DNA from: Desulfolithobacter dissulfuricans
GTDB lineage: Bacteria > Desulfobacterota > Desulfobulbia > Desulfobulbales > Desulfobulbaceae
Assembly (NCBI RefSeq): GCF_025998535.1
Contig: NZ_AP024233.1
Location: forward strand, 434,001 to 498,000
Direction of reading: 5' to 3'
DNA: 64,000 nt
Within the stretch, counting starts at the first letter, position 1. Each line of letters opens with the position of its first letter. Of the stretch, positions 27,401 to 37,001 are shown piece by piece. Made by a program: the position numbers and the translations under genes. Under the pieces are notes generated by a model. The model made no database searches, was not told the DNA's origin, and saw only the letters and a program-made list of their open reading frames with translations.

Positions 27401-29185
27401 GTGTCTATAAACCGTAACAGTATAGCTGTCCTTTTCCTGGTTCTCGGGAGCATGGTTCTCATCGGGTACCTGGTGGTACGCGAGAGCCGGACAAAACGAC
27501 CGGAGCAGATTGCTGTTACCACGGCCGGATACGTGGAGATGTGCCTGACCTGTCATAAGGACGAAAAACTGGACCCGGCCCATGATGCCATGGTGGTGGG
27601 GTGTTCCCCCTGCCATCTGGGCGACCCCATGGCCATTGACAAGGAAAAGGCCCACCAGGGGATGGCGCTCAATCCCGGAGATCTGCGGGTGGTCGAGAAA
27701 ACCTGCGGTACCGAGGGGTGTCATCCGGCCGATATCCACAAGGTGAAAAATTCGCTCATGGCCACCAACCGCGGCATCCTGGCCACACTGCTCTACTACT
27801 GGGGCGAGGCCGAGACCCAGGATGGTGATTTTTCGGTGGAACAGCTGCTGGAAAGCGGCGAGACTTCGCTGGCGTTGGACTATTTTCGCAAGCTCTGCGC
27901 CACCTGCCATCTCTGGAAACAGAAAAATGACCTGCCCGGTGCGCCGGCTTTCTTTAACGAGAAGGGTGGGGGCTGCTCGGCCTGCCATTACATCCTGCCC
28001 GAAGGGGTCAGGCGGTTGACCGTGACCGATTTTGAACCTGAAGCAGCCCGGGATGCGACCGGGGCCGAGGGGGCAGAGAAAAAGAAACCCCATCCCTATA
28101 TCATCAAGAAGGTGCCGGAGGAGAACTGTATCCGCTGCCATAACCGGTCGGGTCGCATCGGCATTTCCTACACCGGTATATTTGAGGCGGAAGGGTATGG
28201 TACGCCCTATGAAAAGGGGCATCTGTCGTCAAAGCGGCTGCCCGGTGACCGGTTCTACCTGGAGATTGCCGAGGATGTCCACCACAAAAAGGGCATGGCC
28301 TGTATAGACTGCCATACCCGTGATGAGATCATGGGTGATGGCACCAGTTACGCCCATTATGAAGAGCAGCTGGAGATCAGTTGTGAGGGATGTCATTCCC
28401 GGCAACCGGGTAAGACTCGGAAAGGCAAGGATATGACCAATATCAGGCAGGAGGGGGACAGTTTTGTCCTTATCGGCAAGAACGACGGGGTAAAACGCCC
28501 GCTTAATCCGCCGAAAAATGAGGCCTGCGAGTATCCTCCCCACAAGCGGCTGACCTGCGAGGCCTGTCATTCCACCTGGGTGCCGCAATGTTACGGCTGT
28601 CATGCCAAGCGGGATGCCCGGGAAACCCATCTCGACAAGCTGACCCTCGAGGAAACCCCGGGTTGGTGGGAAGAGGGGCGTTCCTATATCCGATATGAAC
28701 AACCCATGCTCGGCGTGTGGGAGGATGAGGTCGTGATCGTCACCCCCGGCTGTCAGGATGTGGTGACGCTGATCGATGAAGAGGGGAAAATCGAGGGCGG
28801 TTTCAACCGGTTCACCATGGCGGCCATCAATCCCCATACTACCCAGCGCGAGGGCAGGACATGCAAGGACTGTCATGCCACTCCCAAGACCGTCGGCCTC
28901 GGTACCGGCACGGTATGGAAAGAGGACGGCCAGTGGCATTTCAGCCCCGTGGACCAGGGGGTGGAAACCGTGGCCGGCCGGACAGTGGGATTCGACGCCT
29001 TTGTCACCATCGACGGCGAGCCCCTGCAGCACGGATCACGCTCGAGCCTGCGGCCATTCAACAGGGACGAGCTTAAGCGGATTCTCCGGGTGGGCCTCTG
29101 CCTGGAATGCCACACCAGCTACGATGATCCGGCCTTCCGTAATTATGATCCCAAAAAGCCCTGTCCGGTATACAAGGAACCGTAA
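27401..29185 (+). CDS. Membrane-anchored 12-haem cytochrome c
   Basis: 594 residues with one N-terminal membrane segment (about 8-26) acting as an uncleaved anchor or signal. There are 11 CxxCH haem sites (CLTCH, CSPCH, CATCH, CSACH, CIRCH, CIDCH, CEGCH, CEACH, CYGCH, CKDCH, CLECH) and one with four spacer residues (CGTEGCH). The protein would face the periplasm and carry electrons between the quinone pool and other carriers. A GTG at 27401 is used as start; an ATG 11 bp upstream runs into a stop. The last 337 codons are duplicated at 30986-31998. The exact partner is not known. Confidence 0.9.
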   Translation: MSINRNSIAVLFLVLGSMVLIGYLVVRESRTKRPEQIAVTTAGYVEMCLTCHKDEKLDPAHDAMVVGCSPCHLGDPMAIDKEKAHQGMALNPGDLRVVEKTCGTEGCHPADIHKVKNSLMATNRGILATLLYYWGEAETQDGDFSVEQLLESGETSLALDYFRKLCATCHLWKQKNDLPGAPAFFNEKGGGCSACHYILPEGVRRLTVTDFEPEAARDATGAEGAEKKKPHPYIIKKVPEENCIRCHNRSGRIGISYTGIFEAEGYGTPYEKGHLSSKRLPGDRFYLEIAEDVHHKKGMACIDCHTRDEIMGDGTSYAHYEEQLEISCEGCHSRQPGKTRKGKDMTNIRQEGDSFVLIGKNDGVKRPLNPPKNEACEYPPHKRLTCEACHSTWVPQCYGCHAKRDARETHLDKLTLEETPGWWEEGRSYIRYEQPMLGVWEDEVVIVTPGCQDVVTLIDEEGKIEGGFNRFTMAAINPHTTQREGRTCKDCHATPKTVGLGTGTVWKEDGQWHFSPVDQGVETVAGRTVGFDAFVTIDGEPLQHGSRSSLRPFNRDELKRILRVGLCLECHTSYDDPAFRNYDPKKPCPVYKEP

Positions 29186-29302
29186 GCGGTGAGAGTGACG
29201 AGGCGCGTCTGGCTGTCAGACCAAGATAATCAGACTTGCTCCCTTCGCGCATCTGGCCCGCTGCCAGACGCTCATGAATTCAGTTTCACGTAAACAGCAG
29301 TT

Positions 29303-29914
29303 ATGTGGCGAACCCTGTGGATCATCAGCTTCTGTGGCGTTCTTTTCTGGTCAGGCATCGGGCCGAAGGATTACCTTATCTGGTTCCTGGAGGTCTTTCC
29401 GGCTCTGATCGGGGCTGTGCTTCTGGCTGCCACCTATAAAAGTTTCCGCCTCACCCCGCTTTGCTATTTTCTCATTCTGGTCCACTCGATCATCCTCATG
29501 GTGGGAGGCCATTACACCTATGCCGAAGTACCGCTCTTTGACTGGCTCAAGGAGGCCTTTGATCAGAGCCGTAACAATTACGACAAGCTGGGCCATCTGG
29601 CCCAGGGCTTCATCCCGGCCATCATTGCCCGGGAGGTCGTGATCCGCAAAAAGGTTTTCTCTACTGCGGCCTGGCGCAATTTTTTCATTGTCTGTTTCTG
29701 TCTTGGTTTTGCCGCCTTTTACGAGTTGATCGAATGGTGGGCAGCGCTTCTCAGCGAGGAAGCTAAGGAATCATTCCTCGGCACTCAGGGCTATATCTGG
29801 GACACTCAATCGGACATGGCCTTCGCTCTCTCTGGCAGCATCTTCGCTCTGTTGCTTCTTGGAAAACTCCATGACCGCCAGCTTGAGGAAATTTCTCTTT
29901 ATCGGCGCAGTTAA
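29303..29914 (+). CDS. DUF2238 (YjdF-type) inner-membrane protein
   Basis: 203 residues with five or six membrane segments. It has the DUF2238 hallmarks HYTYAEVPLFDW (about residues 70-81), NNYDKLGHLAQGFIPA (about 90-106), AAFYELIEWW (about 139) and GYIWDTQSDMAFAL (about 165). Function unknown in all homologues I know. It lies 117 bp after the cytochrome gene, on the same strand. Confidence 0.9.
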   Translation: MWRTLWIISFCGVLFWSGIGPKDYLIWFLEVFPALIGAVLLAATYKSFRLTPLCYFLILVHSIILMVGGHYTYAEVPLFDWLKEAFDQSRNNYDKLGHLAQGFIPAIIAREVVIRKKVFSTAAWRNFFIVCFCLGFAAFYELIEWWAALLSEEAKESFLGTQGYIWDTQSDMAFALSGSIFALLLLGKLHDRQLEEISLYRRS

Positions 29915-29938
29915 GGTTCTTCTCCTGTCTATGGATAC

Positions 29939-30359
29939 TCCTGCATTACAAGACCGATCTGCTGACCAACGCCAGCACCCCGCTCGTCCTCTGCCTGGTC
30001 AATACCAATTGGTCCATCCTTGATCCCCCTCTGTGCCCTGGCTATTGCAGGCTATATCCTCCAAGAGCGCCTGGCACATCGGTTATGAGGCCACGCAGGT
30101 TCTTATGGACCGGGAACTGCCGGAAGAGATCCGCAACGAAATCTGCGATATTGTCCTTGCTCATCCATCAGGGTTGGGGATGCATGATCTCAGGACTCGG
30201 CAGTCCGGCCAGATCAAGGTGATTCAGCTGCATCTGTCTCTGGCCGAGGCCCATCATAGAGTGGCCAATGAGGTGGAATACGCGATCATGGAGGCTTTCC
30301 CGCAGTCAGACGTCATCATTCACCGGGACCCGGTGGGCTCCAGGACTGAGTGCCGGTGA
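29939..30359 (+). pseudogene. Cation diffusion facilitator (FieF-like), 5'-truncated and frameshifted
   Basis: The first 100 bp translate as HYKTDLLTNASTPLVLCLVN, a piece of the transmembrane half of a CDF metal exporter. After a frame change at about 30030 the C-terminal cytoplasmic domain follows, with HDLRTRQSGQIKVIQLHLSL and SDVIIHRDPV, typical of FieF. The N-terminal membrane segments are gone. It is decayed, next to the rearranged segment at 30.4-32 kb. Confidence 0.75.
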
Positions 30360-30418
30360 TTGTACGGCTCTTCGTAACCTGGTCTGGTAAGCGAACGAAG
30401 AGAGACTTCGAATCCTTG

Positions 30419-30994
30419 CTATACGTTATCAAGGCCGTATTTTTTCATCTTCCGCCAGAGCGTTATTTTGTTGATGCCAAGCATTCGGGCGGCCTCAATT
30501 TTTTTTCCTTCACACGCGGCCAGCACATGGAGGATATGTTTTTTTTCAACCTCCTTCATGTCAAAAGTATCGGGCGCAGCGACAGGGCGCTCAATTGCCG
30601 GGCTCCCTTTTGCTGAACCTGTCTGATGAATCAATAAACTTTCCGGCCGCAGCATTTCAGTGGTCTCGATAATCATGGCCCGTTCGATGATATTTTCAAG
30701 TTCGCGGACATTTCCAGGATAATCGTAACCAAGTAATACGTCATAGCTTTCAGGGGCAAGAGCCTCGACGGTCGGGTTGATATGGCGGTATTTTGCCAGG
30801 AAATGATCGGCCAGCAGCGGGACGTCGTCCATTCTTTCCCGCAATGGGGGAATGCATATGGTGACGACACTCAGCCGGTAATAGAGGTCGCTGCGAAACC
30901 GGCCTTCTCTGGCCTCCTGTTCGAGATTCTGATTGGTCGCTGCGATAACACGCGCGTCTATCCTGATTGTCTTCGGGCTGCCCACCCGGTATAT
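30419..30994 (-). pseudogene. Sigma-54 response regulator, duplicated C-terminal fragment
   Basis: The last 190 or so codons of a gene almost identical to the one at 35643-37001: from VGSPKTIRIDARVIAATNQ through the AAA+ end to the Fis-type helix-turn-helix MLGINKITLWRKMKKYGLDNV. It begins at the junction with the cytochrome duplication at 30986-30994. There is no start codon with a ribosome site at the junction, so expression is doubtful. If made, it would be a DNA-binding domain with half an ATPase. Confidence 0.85.
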
Positions 30995-31998
30995 TTGAGG
31001 TGGAAGGGTATGGTACGCCCTATGAAAAGGGGCATCTGTCGTCAAAGCGGCTGCCCGGTGACCGGTTCTACCTGGAGATTGCCGAGGATGTCCACCACAA
31101 AAAGGGCATGGCCTGTATAGACTGCCATACCCGTGATGAGATCATGGGTGATGGCACCAGTTACGCCCATTATGAAGAGCAGCTGGAGATCAGTTGTGAG
31201 GGATGTCATTCCCGGCAACCGGGTAAGACTCGGAAAGGCAAGGATATGACCAATATCAGGCAGGAGGGGGACAGTTTTGTCCTTATCGGCAAGAACGACG
31301 GGGTAAAACGCCCGCTTAATCCGCCGAAAAATGAGGCCTGCGAGTATCCTCCCCACAAGCGGCTGACCTGCGAGGCCTGTCATTCCTCCTGGGTGCCGCA
31401 ATGTTACGGCTGTCATGCCAAGCGGGATGCCCGGGAAACCCATCTCGACAAGCTGACCCTCGAGGAAGCCCCGGGTTGGTGGGAAGAGGGGCGTTCCTAT
31501 ATCCGCTATGAACAACCCATGCTCGGCGTGTGGGAGGATGAGGTCGTGGTCGTCACCCCCGGCTGTCAGGATGTGGTGACGCTGATCGATGAAGAGGGGA
31601 AAATCGAGGGCGGTTTCAACCGGTTCACCATGGCGGCCATCAATCCCCATACCACCCAGCGCGAGGGCCGAACCTGCAAGGACTGTCATGCCACCCCCAA
31701 GACCGTAGGCCTCGGTACCGGCACGGTATGGAAAGAGGACGGCCAGTGGCATTTCAGCCCCGTGGACCAGGGGGTGGAAACCGTGGCCGGCCGGACAGTG
31801 GGATTCGACGCCTTTGTCACCATCGACGGCGAGCCCCTGCAGCACGGATCACGCTCGAGCCTGCGGCCATTCAACAGGGACGAGTTTAAGCGGATTCTCC
31901 GGGTGGGCCTCTGCCTGGAGTGCCACACCAGCTACGATGATCCGGCCTTCCGTAATTATGATCCCAAAAAGCCCTGTCCAGTATACAAGGAACCATAA
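30986..31998 (+). pseudogene. 12-haem cytochrome c, duplicated C-terminal fragment
   Basis: Nearly identical to the last 337 codons of the cytochrome at 27401-29185 (from the GIFEAEGYGTPYEKGH region to the KEP end), with a few amino-acid changes. Six haem motifs are kept, but no signal peptide or anchor. The copy starts at the shared 9-bp CCGGTATAT sequence that joins it to the response-regulator fragment on the other strand. Both copies stayed close in sequence, so the event is recent. No start with a ribosome site is seen. Confidence 0.85.
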
Positions 31999-32308
31999 CC
32001 GGTGCAGTCTCTGCAGGTATATCGGCGTCCGCAGGCAGGGCAACTGCAGGATATGTTGCAATATCAGCTGAAATTTCTGTGATTCCAGTGTGATTTTCAA
32101 GGATAGAAGTCTTCGCTATCTGTTGTGGCTGGACAGGGTTGAAGCCCGGAGTCTCCCTGCGGTCGCTTACCCGGAGTCTCCCTGCGGTCGCTTACCTGGT
32201 CCAGTCGTGCTGGTCAGGTTGAAGTCGATACCGTCTATCGGTCACGGCCAATCCGGAAATTCCTGCCCACCCATTATTGATACGATTGCCGGGGAATAAT
32301 GCGAAGGA
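31999..32308. other. Intergenic region with a 25-bp direct repeat
   Basis: Between the cytochrome fragment and the kinase gene. No gene is seen. Two perfect tandem 25-bp copies begin CCCGGAGTCTCCCTGCGG at 32145 and 32170. The same short words (GGAGTCTC, GGTCGCTTAC) occur inside the fold-back repeats, so this looks like a repeat leftover. Confidence 0.6.
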
Positions 32309-35236
32309 TTAATCCCTCTCTTCAGGGAGGGCGGATTCCTGGTGAGTTTGCGGGTTGTTTTCGTCCAGTACCATTCGGACTGCTTTGACAAGTGTATCGC
32401 CAATGATCGGCTTGGTGAGATATTTTTTGATGCCCATGGCCAGAGCCTTTTCTTTGGAGACCACCTCGCTGTGGCCAGTGCAGAGGATTATCGGCATATC
32501 TGGTTTTATCTCCAGTACGGTCTGCGCCAGTTCGAAGCCGGTGAGCCCTGGCATGGTCTGGTCACTGATGAGCAGGTCGAATTGCTCCGGATCTGCCTGG
32601 ATTTTTTCCAGGGCATCCCTGCTGTCTGTTACCGCTGTAACCTTGTAACCATAATACTCCAGCATTCTCTGGCCTGCGCGGACAAGCAGGAGTTCGTCGT
32701 CAACAATCAGAATTCGTTCATGGCCCATGAGCGGGCTGGTTTCAGCGGGTGATGTTTCGGAAGCCAAATCTTCCGGTTCGCTGGTAATTTCCTGCAGTGC
32801 CGGTAAAAAGATAGAAAAAGAACTTCCTTTGCCCGGAGTGCTTTCCACTCTGACAAATCCTTTGTACGACTGAACGATACCATGGAGGACAGCCAGTCCC
32901 AGCCCGGTCCCCTTGCCCATTTCTTTGGTGGTGAAATAGGGCTCGAAAATCCGATCGAGGAGTGTCTGGTCCATGCCGCAGCCTGTGTCGCTGACAGTTA
33001 GAACAACAAAAGGACCGGCAGACACTTCTGCTTCCCCGATAAGTTCCGCGTCACCTATCTGCCGGCGATGCAGACTCACCCTTAAGGTCCCCTTTTGATT
33101 CTCCATGGCATGGAGAGCGTTGGTGCAGAGATTGACAACGATTTGTTGTATATTGGTCGGGTCAGCCAGAATTGTGCCGCATTCCTGATCAATATCCTCC
33201 TCTATGGTTATGGTCGTCGGTAGAGTGGAGCGCAACATATGCAGCGTATCCTTGACTACCAGGTGCGGTTTAAGAGGTTGCGGGTCAGAACTTGTTTTGC
33301 GGCTGAATGTGAGTATCTGTTTGACAAGATCTGTTGCCCGTTTCCCCGAGGAAATGACCTGGTCAATATCTTTTGCCGCCTTGGAGTCTGCTGGGATATT
33401 CTGCCTGGCCAGTTCAGCAAAGCCTATGATTGCTGAAAGAATATTGTTGAAATCATGAGCAATACCCCCGGCAAGGGTGCCAATCGCTTCCATTTTTTGT
33501 GCCTGGGAGAGTTTTTCCTCAAGTTGTTTCAACTCGGTGATGTCTTTGGCAACATGGGCAATAAATTCCAGATTGCCCTGTTCATCGAGCACTGGTGCGG
33601 CAGAGACCATAAAGGTTTTTTGCAGGTTCTCATGATATATTTCCCTGGTGTACGGCTGAAAGTTTTCCTTGGCATCCAGAACCGGACAATCCGTGCAGGG
33701 GTTCTCCGAGCCATAGAGAAGTCTGTGGCAGTGATTACCGATAATCTCGTCACAGGGAAGACCAAGAATATTACATGTGGCCTGATTTGCTTTTATTATA
33801 CGTAAATCGATGTCCATGAGGGTTACAATATCAGCAAAAGAATTAAAAGTCCGGTTCCACTCCTCTTCACTTTTTCGTAATGCCGCTTCAGCCTTTTTTC
33901 GTTCAGTGATGTCATGAATTATCGAGTATAATAATTTGCTTCCATGGATTGTTATTGGGCCGCTGTATACTTCTACGTCACGAATTTCGCCGGTTTTAAG
34001 ACGATGTTTGAAATAAAAGTGATTTCGTTGTTCTAATTTTTCCTTTTTCATCTCCTGAAAAACCTGCTCTTTCGATAGTATGTTGATGTCAGATATTTTC
34101 AGTGAAACAATCTCATTAATGCTGTAGCCATAGTAACGGCAGGCCGCAGGATTCGCATCGACGATATTTCCATTTTCAGGATTTATTAAAAGCATGACAG
34201 AATGATTGTTCGCAAACAGGCTGAAGTAGCGTTTTTCGCTCTCCTTCAGTTCTTCTTCTCTCTTTTTTCGCTCTGATATTTCTTTTTCCAGCTGCTCTTT
34301 GACTTTGGATAACTGTTGATTACGTGTTGTCAGTTCCTCTGTTCTGGTGCGGATCTGCTGCCGTAAAAATAAGGTTAAAGCCACAGCGAAAGAGAAAAGA
34401 AGACCGAGTGCGAGCAGGGTTGTCTTGATCCATCTTGGGGCCAATGGTTTTTGTTGTCCATCGAGCCAATATTCCAGCGACTGGTAGTAAATGGAGCTCT
34501 TGTCTGCTTTCAACTTTTTCAGGTGCTGGCTGATACCCTGGAGTATGTCGCTGTTTCTGTTCTTAGGCGCAGCATAGCTGACATCTGTTGGAGAGAAAAT
34601 TATCGGTGTCTTTTCCACGATAAAACGATGCGCATTCTGTGAGGCATAGATACGATTAATTACTCCGGCATCAGCTTTGTTATCCTGGACAAACTGTAAA
34701 ACTTCGTCATAACTGTTTAGAGTTATGAAATTGACTTTCAGGCCAAATTTTTCAATAATTTCTTTGAGAGATTGATAATATATGTCATTATCTAGGACAG
34801 AAACAGTGCTTCCTGATAGGTCAAGGATAGATTCAACTTGAAAGTTAGTATTGCTATACACTCTGCCCCAGTTTGTGATAAGCGTCTCGTCAGCAAAGTC
34901 ATATAATTTCTTTCTTTCTGGTGAGTAAGCAATGGCGACCTGAATATCAATTTCGCCATTTTTCAGTCTCTGAAGACATTCCTTCCAGGTCCCTTCTATG
35001 AACTGCAATTTCCAGTCTTCCTGACTGGCAATAGAGCGGAGAATATCAATGGCAAATCCCTGGAAACGTCCATTTCCATCCTTGAAAACAAGTGGTTTGT
35101 TACTGTAAACTCCGACTTTAATCCGCTTGGAGAGAGCCTGGGTGGGACAGGAAAGGAGCAGAAGGAGAACGACAAGAGGCGTCAGTAAATATAACGCGTT
35201 GTTTTTGTAGATATTATTATCGCCCCGGAAAAACAT
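32309..35236 (-). CDS. Hybrid sensor histidine kinase with periplasmic binding-protein sensor domain
   Basis: 975 residues: N-terminal signal or anchor (LLTPLVVLLLLLSCPTQA, about 18-35), an amino-acid-binding-protein type (SBP_bac_3/PBPb) sensor at about 38-262, a membrane segment (about 272-292), a coiled-coil linker, two PAS domains (about 340-455 and 465-585; the second with a Cys-rich loop ENPCTDCPV), HisKA with GGIAHDFNN (phosphoacceptor histidine near 593), HATPase (TGCGMDQ, KGTGLGLAV) and a C-terminal receiver (ILIVDDE, ISDQTMPG). It probably senses a small periplasmic ligand. Its partner is not certain; the response-regulator gene 406 bp upstream is the nearest. Residue positions are approximate. 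Confidence 0.92.
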   Translation of the reverse strand: MFFRGDNNIYKNNALYLLTPLVVLLLLLSCPTQALSKRIKVGVYSNKPLVFKDGNGRFQGFAIDILRSIASQEDWKLQFIEGTWKECLQRLKNGEIDIQVAIAYSPERKKLYDFADETLITNWGRVYSNTNFQVESILDLSGSTVSVLDNDIYYQSLKEIIEKFGLKVNFITLNSYDEVLQFVQDNKADAGVINRIYASQNAHRFIVEKTPIIFSPTDVSYAAPKNRNSDILQGISQHLKKLKADKSSIYYQSLEYWLDGQQKPLAPRWIKTTLLALGLLFSFAVALTLFLRQQIRTRTEELTTRNQQLSKVKEQLEKEISERKKREEELKESEKRYFSLFANNHSVMLLINPENGNIVDANPAACRYYGYSINEIVSLKISDINILSKEQVFQEMKKEKLEQRNHFYFKHRLKTGEIRDVEVYSGPITIHGSKLLYSIIHDITERKKAEAALRKSEEEWNRTFNSFADIVTLMDIDLRIIKANQATCNILGLPCDEIIGNHCHRLLYGSENPCTDCPVLDAKENFQPYTREIYHENLQKTFMVSAAPVLDEQGNLEFIAHVAKDITELKQLEEKLSQAQKMEAIGTLAGGIAHDFNNILSAIIGFAELARQNIPADSKAAKDIDQVISSGKRATDLVKQILTFSRKTSSDPQPLKPHLVVKDTLHMLRSTLPTTITIEEDIDQECGTILADPTNIQQIVVNLCTNALHAMENQKGTLRVSLHRRQIGDAELIGEAEVSAGPFVVLTVSDTGCGMDQTLLDRIFEPYFTTKEMGKGTGLGLAVLHGIVQSYKGFVRVESTPGKGSSFSIFLPALQEITSEPEDLASETSPAETSPLMGHERILIVDDELLLVRAGQRMLEYYGYKVTAVTDSRDALEKIQADPEQFDLLISDQTMPGLTGFELAQTVLEIKPDMPIILCTGHSEVVSKEKALAMGIKKYLTKPIIGDTLVKAVRMVLDENNPQTHQESALPEERD

Positions 35237-35642
35237 CGATCACTCAGTATAAAATATGGTGGACGGAGATAAATATATATTAATAAGAAGTTGTATGAAA
35301 ATCACCAAGATAGTGACAGTGTGCGTATGAATCACAAAGATTATGCCAGCGGAATCGCTTTGCCAGCGTCTTCGATTTCCATTGAAAAATGGAATGATCG
35401 CCCGGTCCCCAAAGCCTTATTTTTCAGGCATCTTGATATCTGTTCCTTTAAAATAGCCTGCGGTGCAGTAGTTTCCGCAATCGATACAGCATAATCTGCG
35501 TGACCAATCAATCCGGGGGCGAAGACAATCTGCGAAGATTCTTTTCAGTTTAATGAAGCAATGAAGTTTGGGGTGTTCTTTGGTTTTTTTGAGAGACTAT
35601 TATACTTGCCTGGCGGCATGCAATACAGCTTGTCAGGATGTA
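35237..35642. other. Intergenic region between hybrid kinase and response regulator genes
   Basis: 406 bp, AT-rich at the kinase end. I see no gene, no T-tailed hairpin and no clear repeat. A promoter for the kinase (minus strand) is expected near 35250-35300 but none is convincing. Confidence 0.5.
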
Positions 35643-37001
35643 TTATAGGTTATCAATGCCGTATTTTTTCATCTTCCGCCAGAGTGTTGTTTTGTTGATG
35701 CCAAGCATTCGGGCGGCCTCAATTTTTTTTCCTTCACACGCGGCCAGCACATGGAGGATATGTTTTTTTTCAACCTCCTTCATGTCAAAAGTATCGGGCG
35801 CAGCGCCTGGGCGTTTAATTGCCGGGCGCCCTTTTGCTGTACCTGTCTGATGAATCAACAAACTTTCCGGCCGCAGCATTTCAGTGGTCTCGATAATCAT
35901 GGCCCGTTCAATGATATTTTCAAGTTCGCGGACATTTCCAGGATAATCGTAACCAAGTAATACGTCATAGCTTTCAGGGGTAAGAGCCTCGACGGTCGGG
36001 TTGATATGGCGGTATTTTGCCAGGAAATGATCGGCCAGCAGCGGGACGTCGTCCATTCTTTCCCGCAATGGGGGAATGGATATGGTGACGACACTCAGCC
36101 GGTAATAGAGGTCGCTGCGAAACCGGCCTTCTCTGGCCTCCTGTTCAAGGTTCTGATTGGTAGCAGCAATAACACGCGCGTCTATCCTGATTGCCTTCGG
36201 GCTGCCCACCCGGTATATGATATGATCCTGCAGTACCCGTAACAGCTTGACCTGGAAGCGATTGTCAGCTGTGCCGATCTCGTCGAGGAAGATGGTGCCC
36301 TTGTCTGCCATCTCGAAAAAACCGATTCTTCTGCTGTCGGCACCGGTAAATGCGCCTTTCTCGTGGCCAAAGAGCTCGCTTTCCATAATTCCTTCAGCCA
36401 GAGCACTGCAGTTGACAGGGACAAGGGGGTGCTCGTTGCGTGGACTCCAGCGGTGTATCTGCCGCACCATCAGTTCCTTGCCAACCCCGGTTTCACCCTG
36501 GATCAGAATAGTGGAGTCGGTGCGGGCAGACCGGCGCGCCAGGTCCATGGTTTGTTGCATCTTGCTGTTATTGGTTATGATGGGATTGCGCTGCGCCTCA
36601 AGGTCCTGTTTCTGCCGGTACGACGTACACTGTCGTTCAAGGTTTTTTTCCTTTAGAGCTCTTTCCAGTCTCACCAGAACATCCTCCGGATTGAAGGGCT
36701 TGGCCAGATAATCATGGGCGCCCATCTTCATGGCATTGACTGCGGTATCCACAGCAGCATATCCCGTCACCACAAAAACAATAACTTCGGGATTAACCTC
36801 CATTACCCTGCGCAGCAGTTCCATGCCATCCAGCCGCGGCATCTTGAGGTCGGTAATGATGATATCTGCTCCGTTTTCCAGAAAATAATCCAGGGCATCC
36901 CTGCCATCGGCAAATGCCGCGGCCTGATAATCAGGCTGGAGCATCCTGAGAAGAATCTTTCTGGCCGTAGGATCATCATCAGCCACAATTACGTTTTTCA
37001 T
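35643..37001 (-). CDS. Sigma-54-dependent response regulator (NtrC type)
   Basis: 452 residues: receiver domain (NVIVADDDPTARK; phospho-acceptor in IIITDLKMPRLDG, about residue 53), AAA+ domain with Walker A GETGVGKE (about 169), the sigma-54-contact loop ESELFGHEKGAFTGADS (about 215), Walker B TIFLDEIG, and a Fis-type helix-turn-helix (ARMLGINKTTLWRKMKKYG) at the end. It overlaps the kinase gene upstream by 4 bp (ATGA), so kinase and regulator form a pair. Divergent to it is ttrBCA, whose upstream region has two copies of a 15-bp inverted repeat that could be its binding site. A copy of its 3' part is at 30419-30994. Confidence 0.95.
   Translation of the reverse strand: MKNVIVADDDPTARKILLRMLQPDYQAAAFADGRDALDYFLENGADIIITDLKMPRLDGMELLRRVMEVNPEVIVFVVTGYAAVDTAVNAMKMGAHDYLAKPFNPEDVLVRLERALKEKNLERQCTSYRQKQDLEAQRNPIITNNSKMQQTMDLARRSARTDSTILIQGETGVGKELMVRQIHRWSPRNEHPLVPVNCSALAEGIMESELFGHEKGAFTGADSRRIGFFEMADKGTIFLDEIGTADNRFQVKLLRVLQDHIIYRVGSPKAIRIDARVIAATNQNLEQEAREGRFRSDLYYRLSVVTISIPPLRERMDDVPLLADHFLAKYRHINPTVEALTPESYDVLLGYDYPGNVRELENIIERAMIIETTEMLRPESLLIHQTGTAKGRPAIKRPGAAPDTFDMKEVEKKHILHVLAACEGKKIEAARMLGINKTTLWRKMKKYGIDNL

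Noticed and set aside
30967-31998. A complete six-haem cytochrome gene
   Set aside because: The frame starts inside the junction with the regulator fragment; no signal peptide or start is present, so it is called a duplicated fragment.
32145-32194. Two direct 25-bp repeats that could start a CRISPR array
   Set aside because: They are in tandem without spacers, only two units, and resemble parts of the fold-back repeats.
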